Positions 44,691 through 55,052 of a DNA stretch of 64,000 nucleotides are shown here, in pieces; within the stretch, counting starts at the first letter, position 1, and each line of letters opens with the position of its first letter. Location: contig OZ023198.1 in assembly GCA_963995505.1 (NCBI GenBank), positions 5,604,558 to 5,668,557 on the forward strand. The letters are read 5' to 3'. The notes under the pieces were generated by a model, which searched no databases, was not told where the DNA came from, and was given only the letters and a program-made list of their open reading frames with translations. Position numbers and translations under genes: made by a program. Source of the DNA: Hypericum androsaemum. Lineage: Eukaryota; Streptophyta; Magnoliopsida; Malpighiales; Hypericaceae.

Positions 44691-47340
44691 ATTGATGGTT
44701 ATCGCTATCGGAGGCTGGTCGGTCGCCTCCTCTATCTTACAGTGACCCGACCTGACATTACCTATGTTGTGAGTATCTTGAGTCAATTTGTGAACAATCC
44801 TCAGCAAGCACACGTTGACGCAACTATCCGTGTGCTTCATTACCTCAAGCAGTAGCCTGGCGAAGGAATTCTTTTGCCCTCTAATGGTAATGGAGTTTTG
44901 CAGCTTATTGTGATGCGGATTGGGGTAGTTGTCCTATGACTCGTCGCTCCCGCACTGGCTACTTTATTCTTATTAGTGGTTCGCCCATTTCTTGGCGCAC
45001 CAAGAAGTAACAACATGTTCTGCTGATGGTTTGGTATTTAGCCAGCGCAAGTACACTCTAGACATATTGAAGGATAGCAAGAAATTGAGTGGAAAACCAA
45101 GTTTTTTCCCCATCGAGCAGAATCACCATCTTACACACACAACATGAGCTGTCGTAATTGATGGTGGTCACTATCGGAGGCTGGTCGGTCGCCTCCTCTA
45201 TCTTAACAGTGACCCGATCCGACATTACCTATGTTGTGAGTATCTTGAGTCAATTTGTGAACAATCCTCAGCAATCACACGTTGATGCAACTATCCGTGT
45301 GCTTCATTACCTCAAGCAGTAGCCTGGCGAAGGAATTCTTTTGCCCTCTAATGGTAATGGAGTTTTGCAGCTTATTGTGAAACGGATTGGGGTAGTTGTC
45401 CTATGACTCGTCACTCTTGCACTGGCTACTTTATTCTTATTGGTGGTTCACCCATTTCTTGGCGCACCAAGAAGCAACAGCATGTTCTGCTGATGGTTTG
45501 GTATTTAGCCAGCGCAAGTACACTCTAGACATATTGAAGGATAGCAAGAAATTGGGTGGAAAACTAAGTTTTTTCCTCATCGAGCAGAATCACCATCTTA
45601 CACACACAACATGAGCTATCATAATTGATGGCGGTCGCTATCGGAGGCTGGTCGGTCGCCTCCTCTATCTTATAGTGACCCGACCCGACATTACCTATGT
45701 TGTGAGTATCTTAAGTCAATTTGTGAACAATCCTCACCAAGCACACGTTGACGCAACTATCCGTGTGCTTCATTACCTCAAGCAGTAGCCTGGCAAAGGA
45801 ATTCTTTTGCCCTCTAATGGTAATGGAGTTTTGCAGCTTATTGTGATGCGGATTGGGGTAGTTGTCCTATGACTCGTCACTCCCGCATTGGCTACTTTAT
45901 TCTTATTGGTGGTTCACCCATTTCTTGGCGCACCAAGAAGCAACAGCATGTTCTGCTGATGGTTTGGTATTTAGCCAGCGCAAGTACACTCTAGACATAT
46001 TGAAGGATAGCAAGAAATTGGGTGGAAAACCAAGTTTTTTCTCCATCGAGCAGAATCACCATCTTACACACACAACATGAGCTATCGTAATTGATGGTGG
46101 TCGCTATCGGAGGCTGGTCAGTCGCCTCCTCTATCTTACAGTGACCCGACCCGACATTACCTATGTTGTGAGTATCTTAAGTCAATTTGTGAACAATCCT
46201 CAGCAAGCACACGTTGACGCAACTATCCGTGTGCTTCATTACCTCAAGCAGTAGTCTGGCGAAGGAGTTCTTTTGCCCTTTAATGGTAATGGAGTTTTAC
46301 AGCTTATTATGATGCAGATTGGGGTAGTTGTCCTATGACTCGTCACTCCCGCATTGGCTGCTTTATTCTTATTGGTGGTTCGCCCATTTTTTGGCGCACC
46401 AAGAAGCAACAGCATATTCTGCTGATGGTTTGGTATTTAGCCAGCGCAAGTACACTCTAGACATATTGAAGAATAGCAAGAAATTGGGTGGAAAACCAAG
46501 TTTTTCCCCATCGAGCAGAATCACCATCTTACACACACAACAGGAGATGTCGTAATTGATGGTGGTTGCTATCGGAGGCTGGTCGGTCGCCTCCTCTATC
46601 TTACAGTGACCCGACCCGAAATTACCTATGTTGTGAGTATCTTGAGTCAATTTGTGAACAATCCTCAGCAAGCACACGTTGACGCAACTATTCGTGTGCT
46701 TCATTACCTCAAGCAGTAGCCTGTCGAAGGAATTCTTTTGCCCTCTAATGGTAATGGAGTTTTGCAGCTTATTGTGATGCGGATTGGGATAGTTGTCCTA
46801 TGACTCATCACTCCCGCACTGACTACTTTATTCTTATTGGTGGTTCACCTATTTCTTGGCGCACCAAGAAGCAACAGCATGTTCTGCTGATGGTTTGGTA
46901 TTTAGCCAGCGCAAGTACACTCTAGACATATTGAAGGATAGCAAGAAATTGGGTGGAAAACCAAGTTTTTTCCCCATCGAGCAGAATCACCATCTTATAC
47001 ACACAACAGGAGATGTCGTAATTAATGGTGGTCACTATCGGAGGCTGGTCGGTCGCCTCCTCTATATTACAGTGACCCGACCCGACATTACCTATGTTGT
47101 GAGTATCTTGAGTCAATTTGTGAACAATCCTCAGCAAGCACACGTTGACGCAACTATCCGTGTGCTTCATTACCTCAAGCAGTAGCCTGGCGAAGGAATT
47201 CTTTTGCCCTCTAATGGTAATGGAGTTTTGCAGCTTATTGTGATGCAGATTGGGGTAGTTGTCCTATCACTCGTCGCTCCCGCACTGGCTACTTTATTCT
47301 TATTGGTGGTTCGCCCGTTTCTTGGCGCACCAATAAGCAA
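44548..47340 (+). repeat. Six-unit 466-bp tandem array within copia RT/RNase H
   Basis: Unit starts (CATGTTCTGCTGATGG) lie at 44548, 45014, 45481, 45947, 46413 and 46878. Each unit runs from the end of RT ([15 protein letters not shown]) to [11 protein letters not shown] of RNase H. The junction inside the array (AAGAAGCAACAGCATG) combines the left edge GAAGCAGCATG and the right edge AATAAGCAATTT, sharing AGCA. All six units keep a TAG after the codons for HYLKQ. A TGA follows THT in units 1-4, whereas units 5 and 6 have GGA there. Confidence 0.95.
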
Positions 47341-47704
47341 TTTGTGGTGGCTCGGTCTTGCTGAAGCCGAGTATCGGGCAATGGCGACAACAGTCAGCAA
47401 AGTTATCAGGCTCAGGTGGTTATTACATGAACTCCACGTTACTCAAACTGTCCCTACTCCACTTTACTGCAACAACCAGGCTCCTCTTTACATTGCTGCC
47501 AACGTTGTTTATCACGAGCATACCAAGCACGTCGAAATGGACTGCGACTTTGTTCGCGAGCGCGTTCAGTCCAATGAAATCTCTCCTCGCAAGATCAGCA
47601 ATGCTGGTCAGTTGGCAGACATTTTTACCAAAGCCTTGGGTCATCACCATTTTCAATTCTTACTCGGCAAGTTGGGTGTTACGAACCTTCAGGCGCCAAC
47701 TTGA
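47341..47704 (+). pseudogene. copia RNase H C-terminal end
   Basis: Continuous with the last array unit after the [23 protein letters not shown] sequence (AEAEYRAMA), then NVVYHEHTKHVEMDCDFVRE and ISNAGQLADIFTKALGHHHF. These are the conserved blocks of copia RNase H, ending in a natural stop at 47704. Confidence 0.8.
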
Positions 47705-47711
47705 GGAGGAG

Positions 47712-47926
47712 TGAAGGAGATCCTGATAGTCACGTGATCTTATCTGGTCCTTTCCTTATCGCCAACTACCATATCTCATAGTTCCTTTTGTATTTTGATT
47801 CTTCCTGTTTTCTAGCTGCTATCGTTTAGTAAATTTGTAGGGCAAGTTTGTGTAACCCTCTGTAACTCGATGGCTATTTAAGCCACTACATCAATTGAAT
47901 AAGTGTGCGGCTTACAACTCTTCACA
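47712..47926 (+). repeat. 3' LTR of the copia relic
   Basis: It begins TGAAGGAGATCC just after the purine-rich TTGAGGAGGAG and runs to about TTCACA at 47926, with TG...CA ends and ~215 bp. No 5' partner is in the window, so the boundary on the right is provisional. Confidence 0.55.
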
Positions 47927-48079
47927 GGCTACTAAGGGGATTAAAGGCTAAAGGACAAAGCAACAGGAGAGGAGGTGGGAAGATGAGGATTAATGGCAAG
48001 GAGGTGAAAGTAGGTGGGGGAAAAGGAAAAGGGGGAGAGAGGGTGCTCCCAGAGAGAGAGGAGAGGAATTGCGTTTTGT

Positions 48080-48476
48080 GCCCAGTTTTTTTTAGAGGAA
48101 CTCACCTCAGTGGTACGTAACTAAATGACGAAATGACCAAGAAAATCGCCGACGTCAGACTTCGTCTTGTGACCCACGTACTCACCGACATTGACCCTGC
48201 ACTCATTTTGTTGACTCTCTCCCTCTCTGTCAATTTGTTGCCATAAAATCTCTACCGAACCCAACATCCTTTTTCACCACTTCCTTGTTAAGTTCTTGCT
48301 CCTCCCTACCTTCTCACATAAATTCGTGTCTCTAGAGGAACTCACCTCAGTGCCCAGTTTTTTCTAGACGAACTCACTGGTACAAAATGACGAAATGACT
48401 AAGAAAATCGCCGACGTCAGAATACGTCTTGTGACCCACGTGCTCACCGACATTGACCCTAAACTCATTTTGTTGA

Positions 48477-48507
<31 letters not shown>

Positions 48508-48640
48508 GTTTGAAGGTCTCTCAAATTTTTTGCTATAAGATCTCTACCGAACCCAACACCCTTTTTCACTACTGCCTTGTTAAGTTCTTGCTTTTCCTTG
48601 TCTTCTTACGTCAATTCGTTTCTCTCTCTCTCTCCCCCCA
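48080..48640 (+). repeat. Tandemly duplicated promoter of HIPP copy 3
   Basis: Two ~270-bp units start near CCCAGTTTTTT.TAGA (48080 and about 48353). Both contain ACTCACC, GACGTCAG (48151 and 48413), GTGACCCACGT, CATTGACCCT, TTTTGTTGACTCTCTC and a TATA region. The upstream unit has CATAAAA at 48242; the downstream one TATAAGA at 48534. In the proximal unit CCACGTA has become CCACGTG, a full G-box. Confidence 0.85.
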
Positions 48641-48708
48641 TCCACAGAACAAAGAATTCCTCGCCTAGCTAGTACCTTCTCCACTTCAGATCTCCACATC
48701 TCTTCGGA

Positions 48709-49632
48709 ATGATGGTCAGTATATAATAATTAGATGTAAACGAACTCAATTTAACTCGAGAAAATATTAACTGGGTCGATCCTTTTTTTCTCTTTCTTAT
48801 TAATTAAGGACATATATCGTGTAATCTTTTTTATGGGTCTTGGATCTGATCATATAAGGAGTGGATTGACTTTTTGTAAATTTTGTTGGCAGAAAGTAGT
48901 GTTGAAGTTGAATCTGCATGATGATAAGGCTAAGCAAAAGGCGATGCAAAAAGTCGCTGTCCTCCTAGGTGATTACTTTAATCAATTCCTACCCCACTAG
49001 TTCAACTAGCTCGATTAGTCTATCATTAATTCTGCGTATGATAAACATGTTTACAGGCGTCAAAAAATTATTACCAACAATTTTTAAATTTTGGTTTTGA
49101 TATAAATTTTAAACGAGATAATTTTACGATCTGTTGTTGTTAGCACGATAGTACGTCACCGTGCCACTAATATTACATATATGATTTTAGCGTATCAACT
49201 AGTATACCGGTCATCCTTGTTCCCAAAAGATCTCCCCGGAGAGCGAAAATATTCGGAGATCAAACATGACAGTGCGTTGACTTTTTTGTTAATCTCGAAA
49301 TCATTGCAGGGATAGACTCGATATCCATGGACATGAAGGACAAGAAATTAACGGTGACGGGCGATATCGACCCGGTTCAAGTGGTCGAGAAGCTGAGGAA
49401 GATCTGCCACACCGAGATAGTTTCGGTGGGGCCCGCGAAGGAGGAGAAGAAGGACGACAAGAAAGACGGCGGTAAGAAGGTCGAACCGAAGAAGGACGAT
49501 CACCAAAACCATCAACATTTCGGACCCGAGTTTGTTTATTGGCAGCCGTACTACTATCCTCCTCATTACATGGACAGCCACTACTACGCTAGAAGCTCCG
49601 AGGAGTATCCTAATTGTTGTGTTATTTACTGA
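48709..49632 (+). CDS. HIPP copy 3, open frame with altered CaaX end (CVIY)
   Basis: Exons 48709-48714 (ATGATG), 48893-48968 and 49310-49632, with GT-AG introns. Start residues are Met-Met instead of Met-Lys. The HMA fold is intact ([40 protein letters not shown]), with no CxxC. A shorter Lys/Asp linker, a HHQNHQ-like His/Asn patch ([20 protein letters not shown]) and a Tyr-rich tail follow. The C-terminus is NCCVIY. A Tyr in the X position of CaaX is unusual, so prenylation may be weak or lost. Expression is plausible from the duplicated promoter. Confidence 0.8.
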
Positions 49633-50367
49633 GTGATTATATATTAATTCGTTGATATAATACTAAGGAAGGTAATTTTAATAAGAAAATATCAGGGCGA
49701 CTGATATAGGCAACCAATAGAGTGAATAATGTACAGTAGGTGTTTAGTGGCAATCTGTGTCGTTTCAGCTCTTGTTTAATTAATAAGGAAATGTATTAAT
49801 ATATCTAGAATGATTTTTTTTTGGGTTAGAGTATTAATCTACGTGCTCTTCATTTACTATACTTTTGGGTGCTTCAGGTTGAGTTGTGACACAAATTCTG
49901 AGTTGGCAGCATGCTTGCGTTTTTTGGTGATGCAATTGGTGATTGGTTTCGTGTTAATTTCAAATTCGAATCATGAGAAAATCATTCACGTGAATTATGT
50001 TAATTTTCGTGCGTTGATGGGAAAACGTATATACATGGTTTAAATAATTCAACAATGCCATATATACCAAAGGACAAATGGTTAATGTAAATAATACAAA
50101 TTTAAATAATACATAGTTTGCTAAAAATATTTATTCTAACAATACAAAATGTATACAAATTTATAAAAATCCAAAGTTTAAAATATATCAAATATATCAT
50201 TGTATAAAAATTTTAAAAAAAGTTAATGTAAAAGGCCGGTGTTATAAACTAGACTTGTCTGTTGTCTGCTAGCTAGGTAGCCATGAATTGATTTGTTTCT
50301 GGTGATCAGAGGTGGTGGGCTACTCCAAAAGTAGTTCACAAATTGAAAACGAAGTGCTCAAAAGTGG

Positions 50368-50480
50368 AGATTTTTTTAAAGGTAAAATTTTATTAATAAT
50401 AAAACAACGCACCAAAAATAAAATTAAAGTATACACTAGGACTAAGAGAAAAAAAAATACAACTATATCCAACCCAAAAA
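50368..50480 (-). mobile_element. Small insertion in HIPP copy 3 flank, possibly SINE-like
   Basis: Relative to the copy 1 flank (…AAAGTGGAGCATTACC…) an extra ~110 bp splits the sequence after GTGGAG, and ATGGAGCATT resumes at 50479. On the minus strand it ends TTTTACCTTTAAAAAAA, like the SINE tails at 8.4 and 31.5 kb, but the rest does not match them. Confidence 0.4.
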
Positions 50481-50789
50481 TGGAGCATTTAACGTGTTCC
50501 TTTTCCACAGTTCCTATCGAAAGAAATAGTCGTATATGGTAGGAAAATTTTAGGATGGTCTTTTCCTATCGACACTAAAACCTCATTAAAATTATATAGT
50601 TTGACAGGAAAAAAGATCACCTTTGAGATTTTATTACGTAATAGAGTTTTTTCATTTTTCTTCTTCAAAATATTAGTTTTTTAATGAATAAATACATAAA
50701 CATTTAAAAAATATTTTATTTATATTCAATTTACTTAAAATATCAAATTTTTCAGAAGTAAACTTATATTATATAACTCCATCAAAATT

Positions 50790-51659
50790 TACATCTAGTG
50801 TCCGGGCCTGCATGAGAAAGGCAGGCCAATCTCCTAATACATCATGACTACCCCATACATACAATAGCCCCAGCCGAAGGAATTTTCTATCCGTCCTAAA
50901 ACCCACCCAGAATTGTCTAACCCCTATTTCAGAATTGTTCTGATGAGAACCTTGTGGACAAGGTTCTATTCGAACCAGGGAGTTGTCATGTTCATCTGGT
51001 AAACATGGTTTTGGGAAGGGTTGATGATTTTAATATAGACATTCTTGGGGAATTGAGGGGTTAAGGCGACAGATTGATATTTGTTATGGAGTTTGAGCAA
51101 CAAAGAGGCCGATTGGGATGAATTTGTAGACGCTATCTGTGTGCACTTTGAGAGCGATGATGCGAAGGAGGAAATGGTTGCTGATGATGTGGAGAGTTGT
51201 GTTGTTGAGAAATTATGTGAATTTGGAAGAGAAAACCAAGTGAGTACTGGGAAATTTTTTGTTTTAGAATCTAAAATTGACTACAAGGTTGATAAAAAGG
51301 AAGATGCTCATGACATTAGGCCTATCTTGACTGAAGATGGGTCTCTTCGTGATGTTTTTCGTGGTGATGTGGAGCATTTGAATGGAGATAATAAGCTGAG
51401 CCACGAACTTGATGTGCACATAGAGGCTGGTGTCATCAAGAAGGAAAGTAATCCAAGCCGGAAGAGATTGGTTGCTAAAGCATTTGAGTTGCCTACGAAA
51501 CTCGAAATGGGAATGCTAGAAGCTTCCAAAGATAATGAAGGTACTTCTGGATTTTATGAAGGAATTCGTAGTGGGTTTCGGTATGGGTATTCTACGCACA
51601 ACCATCACCCGGAGGCAAGTGAACTTCCAAGAATGCGGGGTTTGTTGCAAGAACGTTAG
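50790..51659 (+). pseudogene. Gypsy-like gag fragment with a long open tail
   Basis: A 192-codon open frame from 51081 begins LWSLSNKEADWDEFVDAICV, resembling the end of retrotransposon gag (compare DDDWDKFVEALCTRFKNEEQ at 53.9 kb). It continues as a charged sequence with HELDVHIEAGVIKKESNPSR. It has no zinc knuckle or pol, and the open tail is not recognised. It lies directly left of the copia-type element. Confidence 0.5.
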
Positions 51660-51746
51660 GACTAGACACACCAATGCTTGGACAAGTGGGCCTTGAAGAT
51701 TCTTGAGGCTTTCTTGTCTCGACTGAAATTTCTTAGTCTTCCTTAT

Positions 51747-52038
51747 TGTTAGAGATGTTGAGAAATTAAAGAGGAAACGATTTGTGGACTTGTTTCCTAT
51801 TCTATTCAGACTAGCTTTTAGACTCATAATTTGACCTAGATAGCTTACTTGATGTACAAAGATTTGCGTCTGTATAAATGCATGTTACCCTAAGGTTTTG
51901 TATGGCTTTGTGGCTTGGAAACTCATCAATAAAAGTTCTCCTTTCTCTCCGTGGACGTAGGCATTAGGCCGAACCACGTAAACTCTTGTGTCCGTGTTCT
52001 TTGTGCGATCTTGTTCTCTAGTTGCTGAATTCATAACA
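51747..52038 (+). repeat. 5' LTR of the copia-type element
   Basis: 292 bp with TG...CA ends. It contains a likely TATA (CTGTATAAATGC, about 51871) and AATAAAAG (about 51930), as expected for promoter and polyadenylation signals. Confidence 0.9.
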
Positions 52039-52068
52039 AGTGGTATCAAGAGCTAAGATTGAAGGATA

Positions 52069-52461
52069 TTGGACGGCACGAGGTTTGCTCTTGTGAAGTT
52101 CGATGGTTCATCGAATTTCAGGTTATGGCAAAGGCGTGTCAAGGATCTCCTCGTGCAACAAGGGATGGTTATCGCGCTCTCGGAGAAGAAGTCTGAGAAG
52201 ATGGAGGAGCAAGAACGGGAAGAGTTGGAGGCCAAGGCGGTAGAGAAGATTCGCTTGTGCTTAGCGGATGATGAGGAGCCACCAGCTGAGTTGTGGAAGA
52301 GGATTCAGGTCGGAGTCAAAGAAGTTCAATGGAAGTGGTTTCAAGTACGGAGAAGGGCACATGAAGGGGACTATCCAGGACGAACTACGGATCAAGACAA
52401 CGAGGAGGGATCGGCATCCACAACCATGGCCACATATTCAGACGGGTCGGATGGTGACTGA
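52069..52461 (+). pseudogene. copia gag N-terminal part
   Basis: Opening codons read RFALVKFDGSSNFRLWQRRV and VKDLLVQQGMVIALSEKK, then an acidic Glu/Lys helix and LADDEEPPAELWKRIQ. This is the UBN2-type gag of copia elements. The reading frame shifts at about 52330, where the gag should continue (ELW..L...Y). No CCHC knuckle remains. Confidence 0.7.
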
Positions 52462-52659
52462 CTTTCTATCTTATCAAGTCCAATACATCCTGGTAATCTC
52501 TTTTCATTAGGGACCTTGGATTATAACAGTGATAGTTATAAAGGTATGCTAATGAAGGTGGAGAAGGATGCGATGGTAGGGATGAAGGGTGAAAGAAAAT
52601 ACCTACAGGTTAGTGGGAAACATTATTGTAGGTAGAGTCACATCAATGGGTCTGATGAA

Positions 52660-53226
52660 GTGGGAAAAAGCTCAGGTCATATGAGGTTGGTTTGTATGAG
52701 GGAGCAAAGGCTTGACATGGATGGTTTGAGTATAGTTGGGATTCGCAAAGACATGGATAGTAAGCTATGGTTGTTTCGTGGAGGTATGGTTGGCAAGGAA
52801 CTATGGTTGTCTCAGAGAATCATTGTTAGCTGGGCCCTGCTATGGTTGTCTAAAGGGACGTGCACGTCAAAGGTGTTGGGTAGGTTTTGCATGGGGAATG
52901 CGAAGCCATTGGTAGCACTACGGGCGAATCGGGTATCTCACTCAAGGCCGAACGATGGAGTTCGTGGCATGTCGAGAGTTCTACTTGGTGGAACAAAAGG
53001 TTGCCCTTTGTATGCTATGGCGAGTAGCATTGGTTTGAGGCAAAAAGGTCCAACAGAAGAGCGGTTCAAGGTTGCGGAGCATGGGGCTGACCAAAAAATA
53101 AAGGACGCGTCTATTGGTCGCAAGGTTGTTTCAGCAAGTGGACTTGCTAGTTGGGGTTCAATGGAGATTGGAGAGAATAGGCCAAGCAAGCTCGGAAGCT
53201 CGAGCTTGAGGGCTGACTCCATGTGA
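52660..53226 (+). other. 188-codon open frame inside the copia-type element, unrecognised
   Basis: It is open between 52660 and 53226 with Gly/Ser/Lys-rich content (LWLFRGGMVGKELWLSQRII; GCPLYAMASSIGLRQKGPTE). It does not look like integrase, RT or RNase H. It may be internal non-coding filler, as found in large pol-less derivatives. Confidence 0.35.
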
Positions 53227-53434
53227 TTGAACGAAAAAAAAGGTGGTGAAAAAGTTGTGATGGTATTATTGATGGCAGTGTATCTATGGTCAAGGTGGAG
53301 CTGGTAGAGTCGGTTTGGTTTCTCAAGTTCTCATGGTTCTTCATGTGGCGGTATTTCATCAAGGTGGAGTTTATTGAAGTTCAGATGGAGCTTCATGGTT
53401 CATCAACGGGATGATTTCTAGCCAAGGTGGAGAT

Positions 53435-53726
53435 TGTTAGAGATGTCGAGAAATTAAAGAGGAAATGATTTGTGGGCTTGTTTCCTATTCTATTCGGACT
53501 AGCTTTTGGACTCCGAATTTGACCTAGATAGCTTTCTTGATGTACAAGGGTTTGCGTCTATATAAAGGCATGTTATCCTAAGATTTTGTATGACTTTGCA
53601 GCTTGGAAACTCATCAATAAAAGTTCTCTTTTCTCTCTGTGGACGTAGGCATTAGACCGAACTACGTAAACTCTTGTGTTCGTGTTCTTTGTGCGATCTT
53701 GTTCTCTAGTTGCTGAGTTCATAACA
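53435..53726 (+). repeat. 3' LTR of the copia-type element
   Basis: 292 bp, the same length as the left LTR without indels, followed by the CTTAT target duplication. Confidence 0.9.
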
Positions 53727-53731
53727 CTTAT

Positions 53732-54040
53732 TTTTTGGGTGTTAACCAGGAAGATTGGATTGATGGTTATGATGAATATTTTGAGATTTACTAATCTTTG
53801 GAGGTTTACAAATATAGTCTAGTGGCGGATTTGTTGGTTGGAAAGGCGAGAGTGTGGTTCTCGTCGTGATCCTTGGATGACAATGAAGATGATGACTGGG
53901 ATAAGTTTGTCGAAGCGTTGTGTACACGCTTTAAGAACGAAGAACAGGTTGATGAATCAGTGGACTGAGGACCAATGGAGGAAAAATATGAGGTTAAAGT
54001 TGATGAATCATTGATGGAGGTTGAAGTTGATAGAGTTTAG
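53732..54040 (+). pseudogene. Gypsy gag fragment right of the copia-type element
   Basis: With a few stops it reads GVNQEDWIDGYDEYFEIY, LLVGKARVWFSS and DDDWDKFVEALCTRFKNEE, the classic gag motif order (W...E.YF, A..W, W..F...L..RF). The CTTAT insertion site shows the copia-type element landed in this Gypsy relic. Confidence 0.65.
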
Positions 54041-54334
54041 AGGAACTTATTAAAAAATATTTTAGAGGAGCACTAATATTTTGATCGTCGCAAATTTACT
54101 AGGTTGAATTGATATTGGTATTTTTAGTGGCTTATATGTAATTATGTTTAACTGACCATAGTCCAAATCAATGGCATTTCGTCGGAGCTGGTAACTATAC
54201 GGTCAGTATATTAAACTCAAATTGAACATGGGACATAATGATTAAAATTAAACTCACATATAATTAATTACAAAACAGCGTCGCTCCAGCTCACCTCAGT
54301 GGTACGAAATGACGGAAATGACAAAGAAAGTTGT

Positions 54335-54343
54335 TGACGTCAG
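54335..54343 (+). promoter_or_regulatory. ACGT motif of HIPP copy 4 promoter, cut off from its gene
   Basis: TGACGTCAG here is the counterpart of 29520, 37508 and 48413. In copy 4 the 4.9-kb insertion now separates it from the TATAAAA at 59329-59335. Confidence 0.6.
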
Positions 54344-54412
54344 ACTTCGTCCTGTGACCCACGTACTCAACGACATTGACCATACACTCATTTTGTTGAC
54401 TCTCTCTCTCTC

Positions 54413-54670
54413 GGGAGTATTTTTCCTAGGAGTTATTTTGGTTGACAATTTCCTGAATGAAATTCTCGGGAAATATTTTTTCTGTCTGGAGTTGAGCACA
54501 AAAATACTGTGTGCATGAAAATGCTCAAATTAGAGTTTTTTTTCCAAAAATGCTATAATTTGGGCGTTTTTGAGTTTTCAACCAAAACCAAAAGTTAGCT
54601 CCTTGGAGCCGAGGTGAGCCAAGTGAAAGGTGGAAGCCAAGGAAAAAAATCTAATAAAAAATACACAATG
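54413..54670. repeat. Left TIR of composite element
   Basis: 258 bp, ending in ATACACAATG. It pairs with 59059-59304. Confidence 0.85.
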
Positions 54671-54947
54671 CCCTTGACCTGGCGCGTGGAAGCAAAAAAA
54701 AGTGGAAAGGAGGCAAAGGCGCCCTTGCATGTCAGAGAGGCGCGTCTCGTCTCGCTGAAACGCAGGGCGGCCCGCGCCACGTGGCAATTTTTTTAACTTC
54801 CTAAAGTATCTACTTAGTTACACTTGATACAATATTATTCGTACAAATAGATTTTTTGGATATGATTTGTGTGGTTAAAATTATTTAGAATTATCTGTGA
54901 TAAAAAATAATTATAATTTATATAAAAATTTAGAATTTTTAAATCTC

Positions 54948-54957
54948 TATAAATAGA
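54948..54957 (+). promoter_or_regulatory. TATA box before Harbinger copy 2 ORF1
   Basis: TCTATAAATAGAG lies about 100 bp before the ORF1 ATG at 55053. The leader resembles that of copy 1 (CACACAATCTCAGATTCTCT against ACACAATCTAAACTTCTCT). Confidence 0.55.
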
Positions 54958-55052
54958 GTCAAACATTAACATATTTTCACACACAATCTCAGATTCTCTC
55001 TTCTTTTACTATATACTATCTTCTTAATTTTGCTTGTTATATTATTTTTATT

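Larger units (their letters stand above)
41774..47926 (+). mobile_element. 5'-truncated Ty1/copia retrotransposon relic
   Basis: Order of domains: gag C-terminal part (41774-42235), protease-like remnant (about 42200-42540), GAG-pre-integrase and integrase (42549-43500), reverse transcriptase (about 43830-44690), a six-unit tandem array of RT/RNase H sequence (44548-47340), RNase H end (47340-47704), purine-rich tract and a 3' LTR. The order PR-INT-RT-RH is that of copia. Numerous stops and frameshifts show it is dead. No 5' LTR is seen. It separates HIPP copies 2 and 3. Confidence 0.85.
51747..53726 (+). mobile_element. Non-autonomous copia-type LTR retrotransposon with paired LTRs
   Basis: LTRs of 292 bp each at 51747-52038 and 53435-53726 (TGTTAGAGATG...TTCATAACA), a 5-bp target duplication CTTAT (51742-51746 and 53727-53731), a primer-binding site TGGTATCAAGAGCT at 52041, and a purine tract GGTGGAGAT before the 3' LTR. 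The LTRs differ at about 23 of 292 positions by my count, mostly transitions, so the insertion is old. The 1.4-kb inside holds gag and unidentified frames but no integrase or reverse transcriptase. Confidence 0.93.

Noticed and set aside
44548..47340. CRISPR-like or satellite array reading of the 466-bp repeats
   Set aside because: Units are contiguous, encode copia RT/RNase H and have no spacers; the genome is a plant's.
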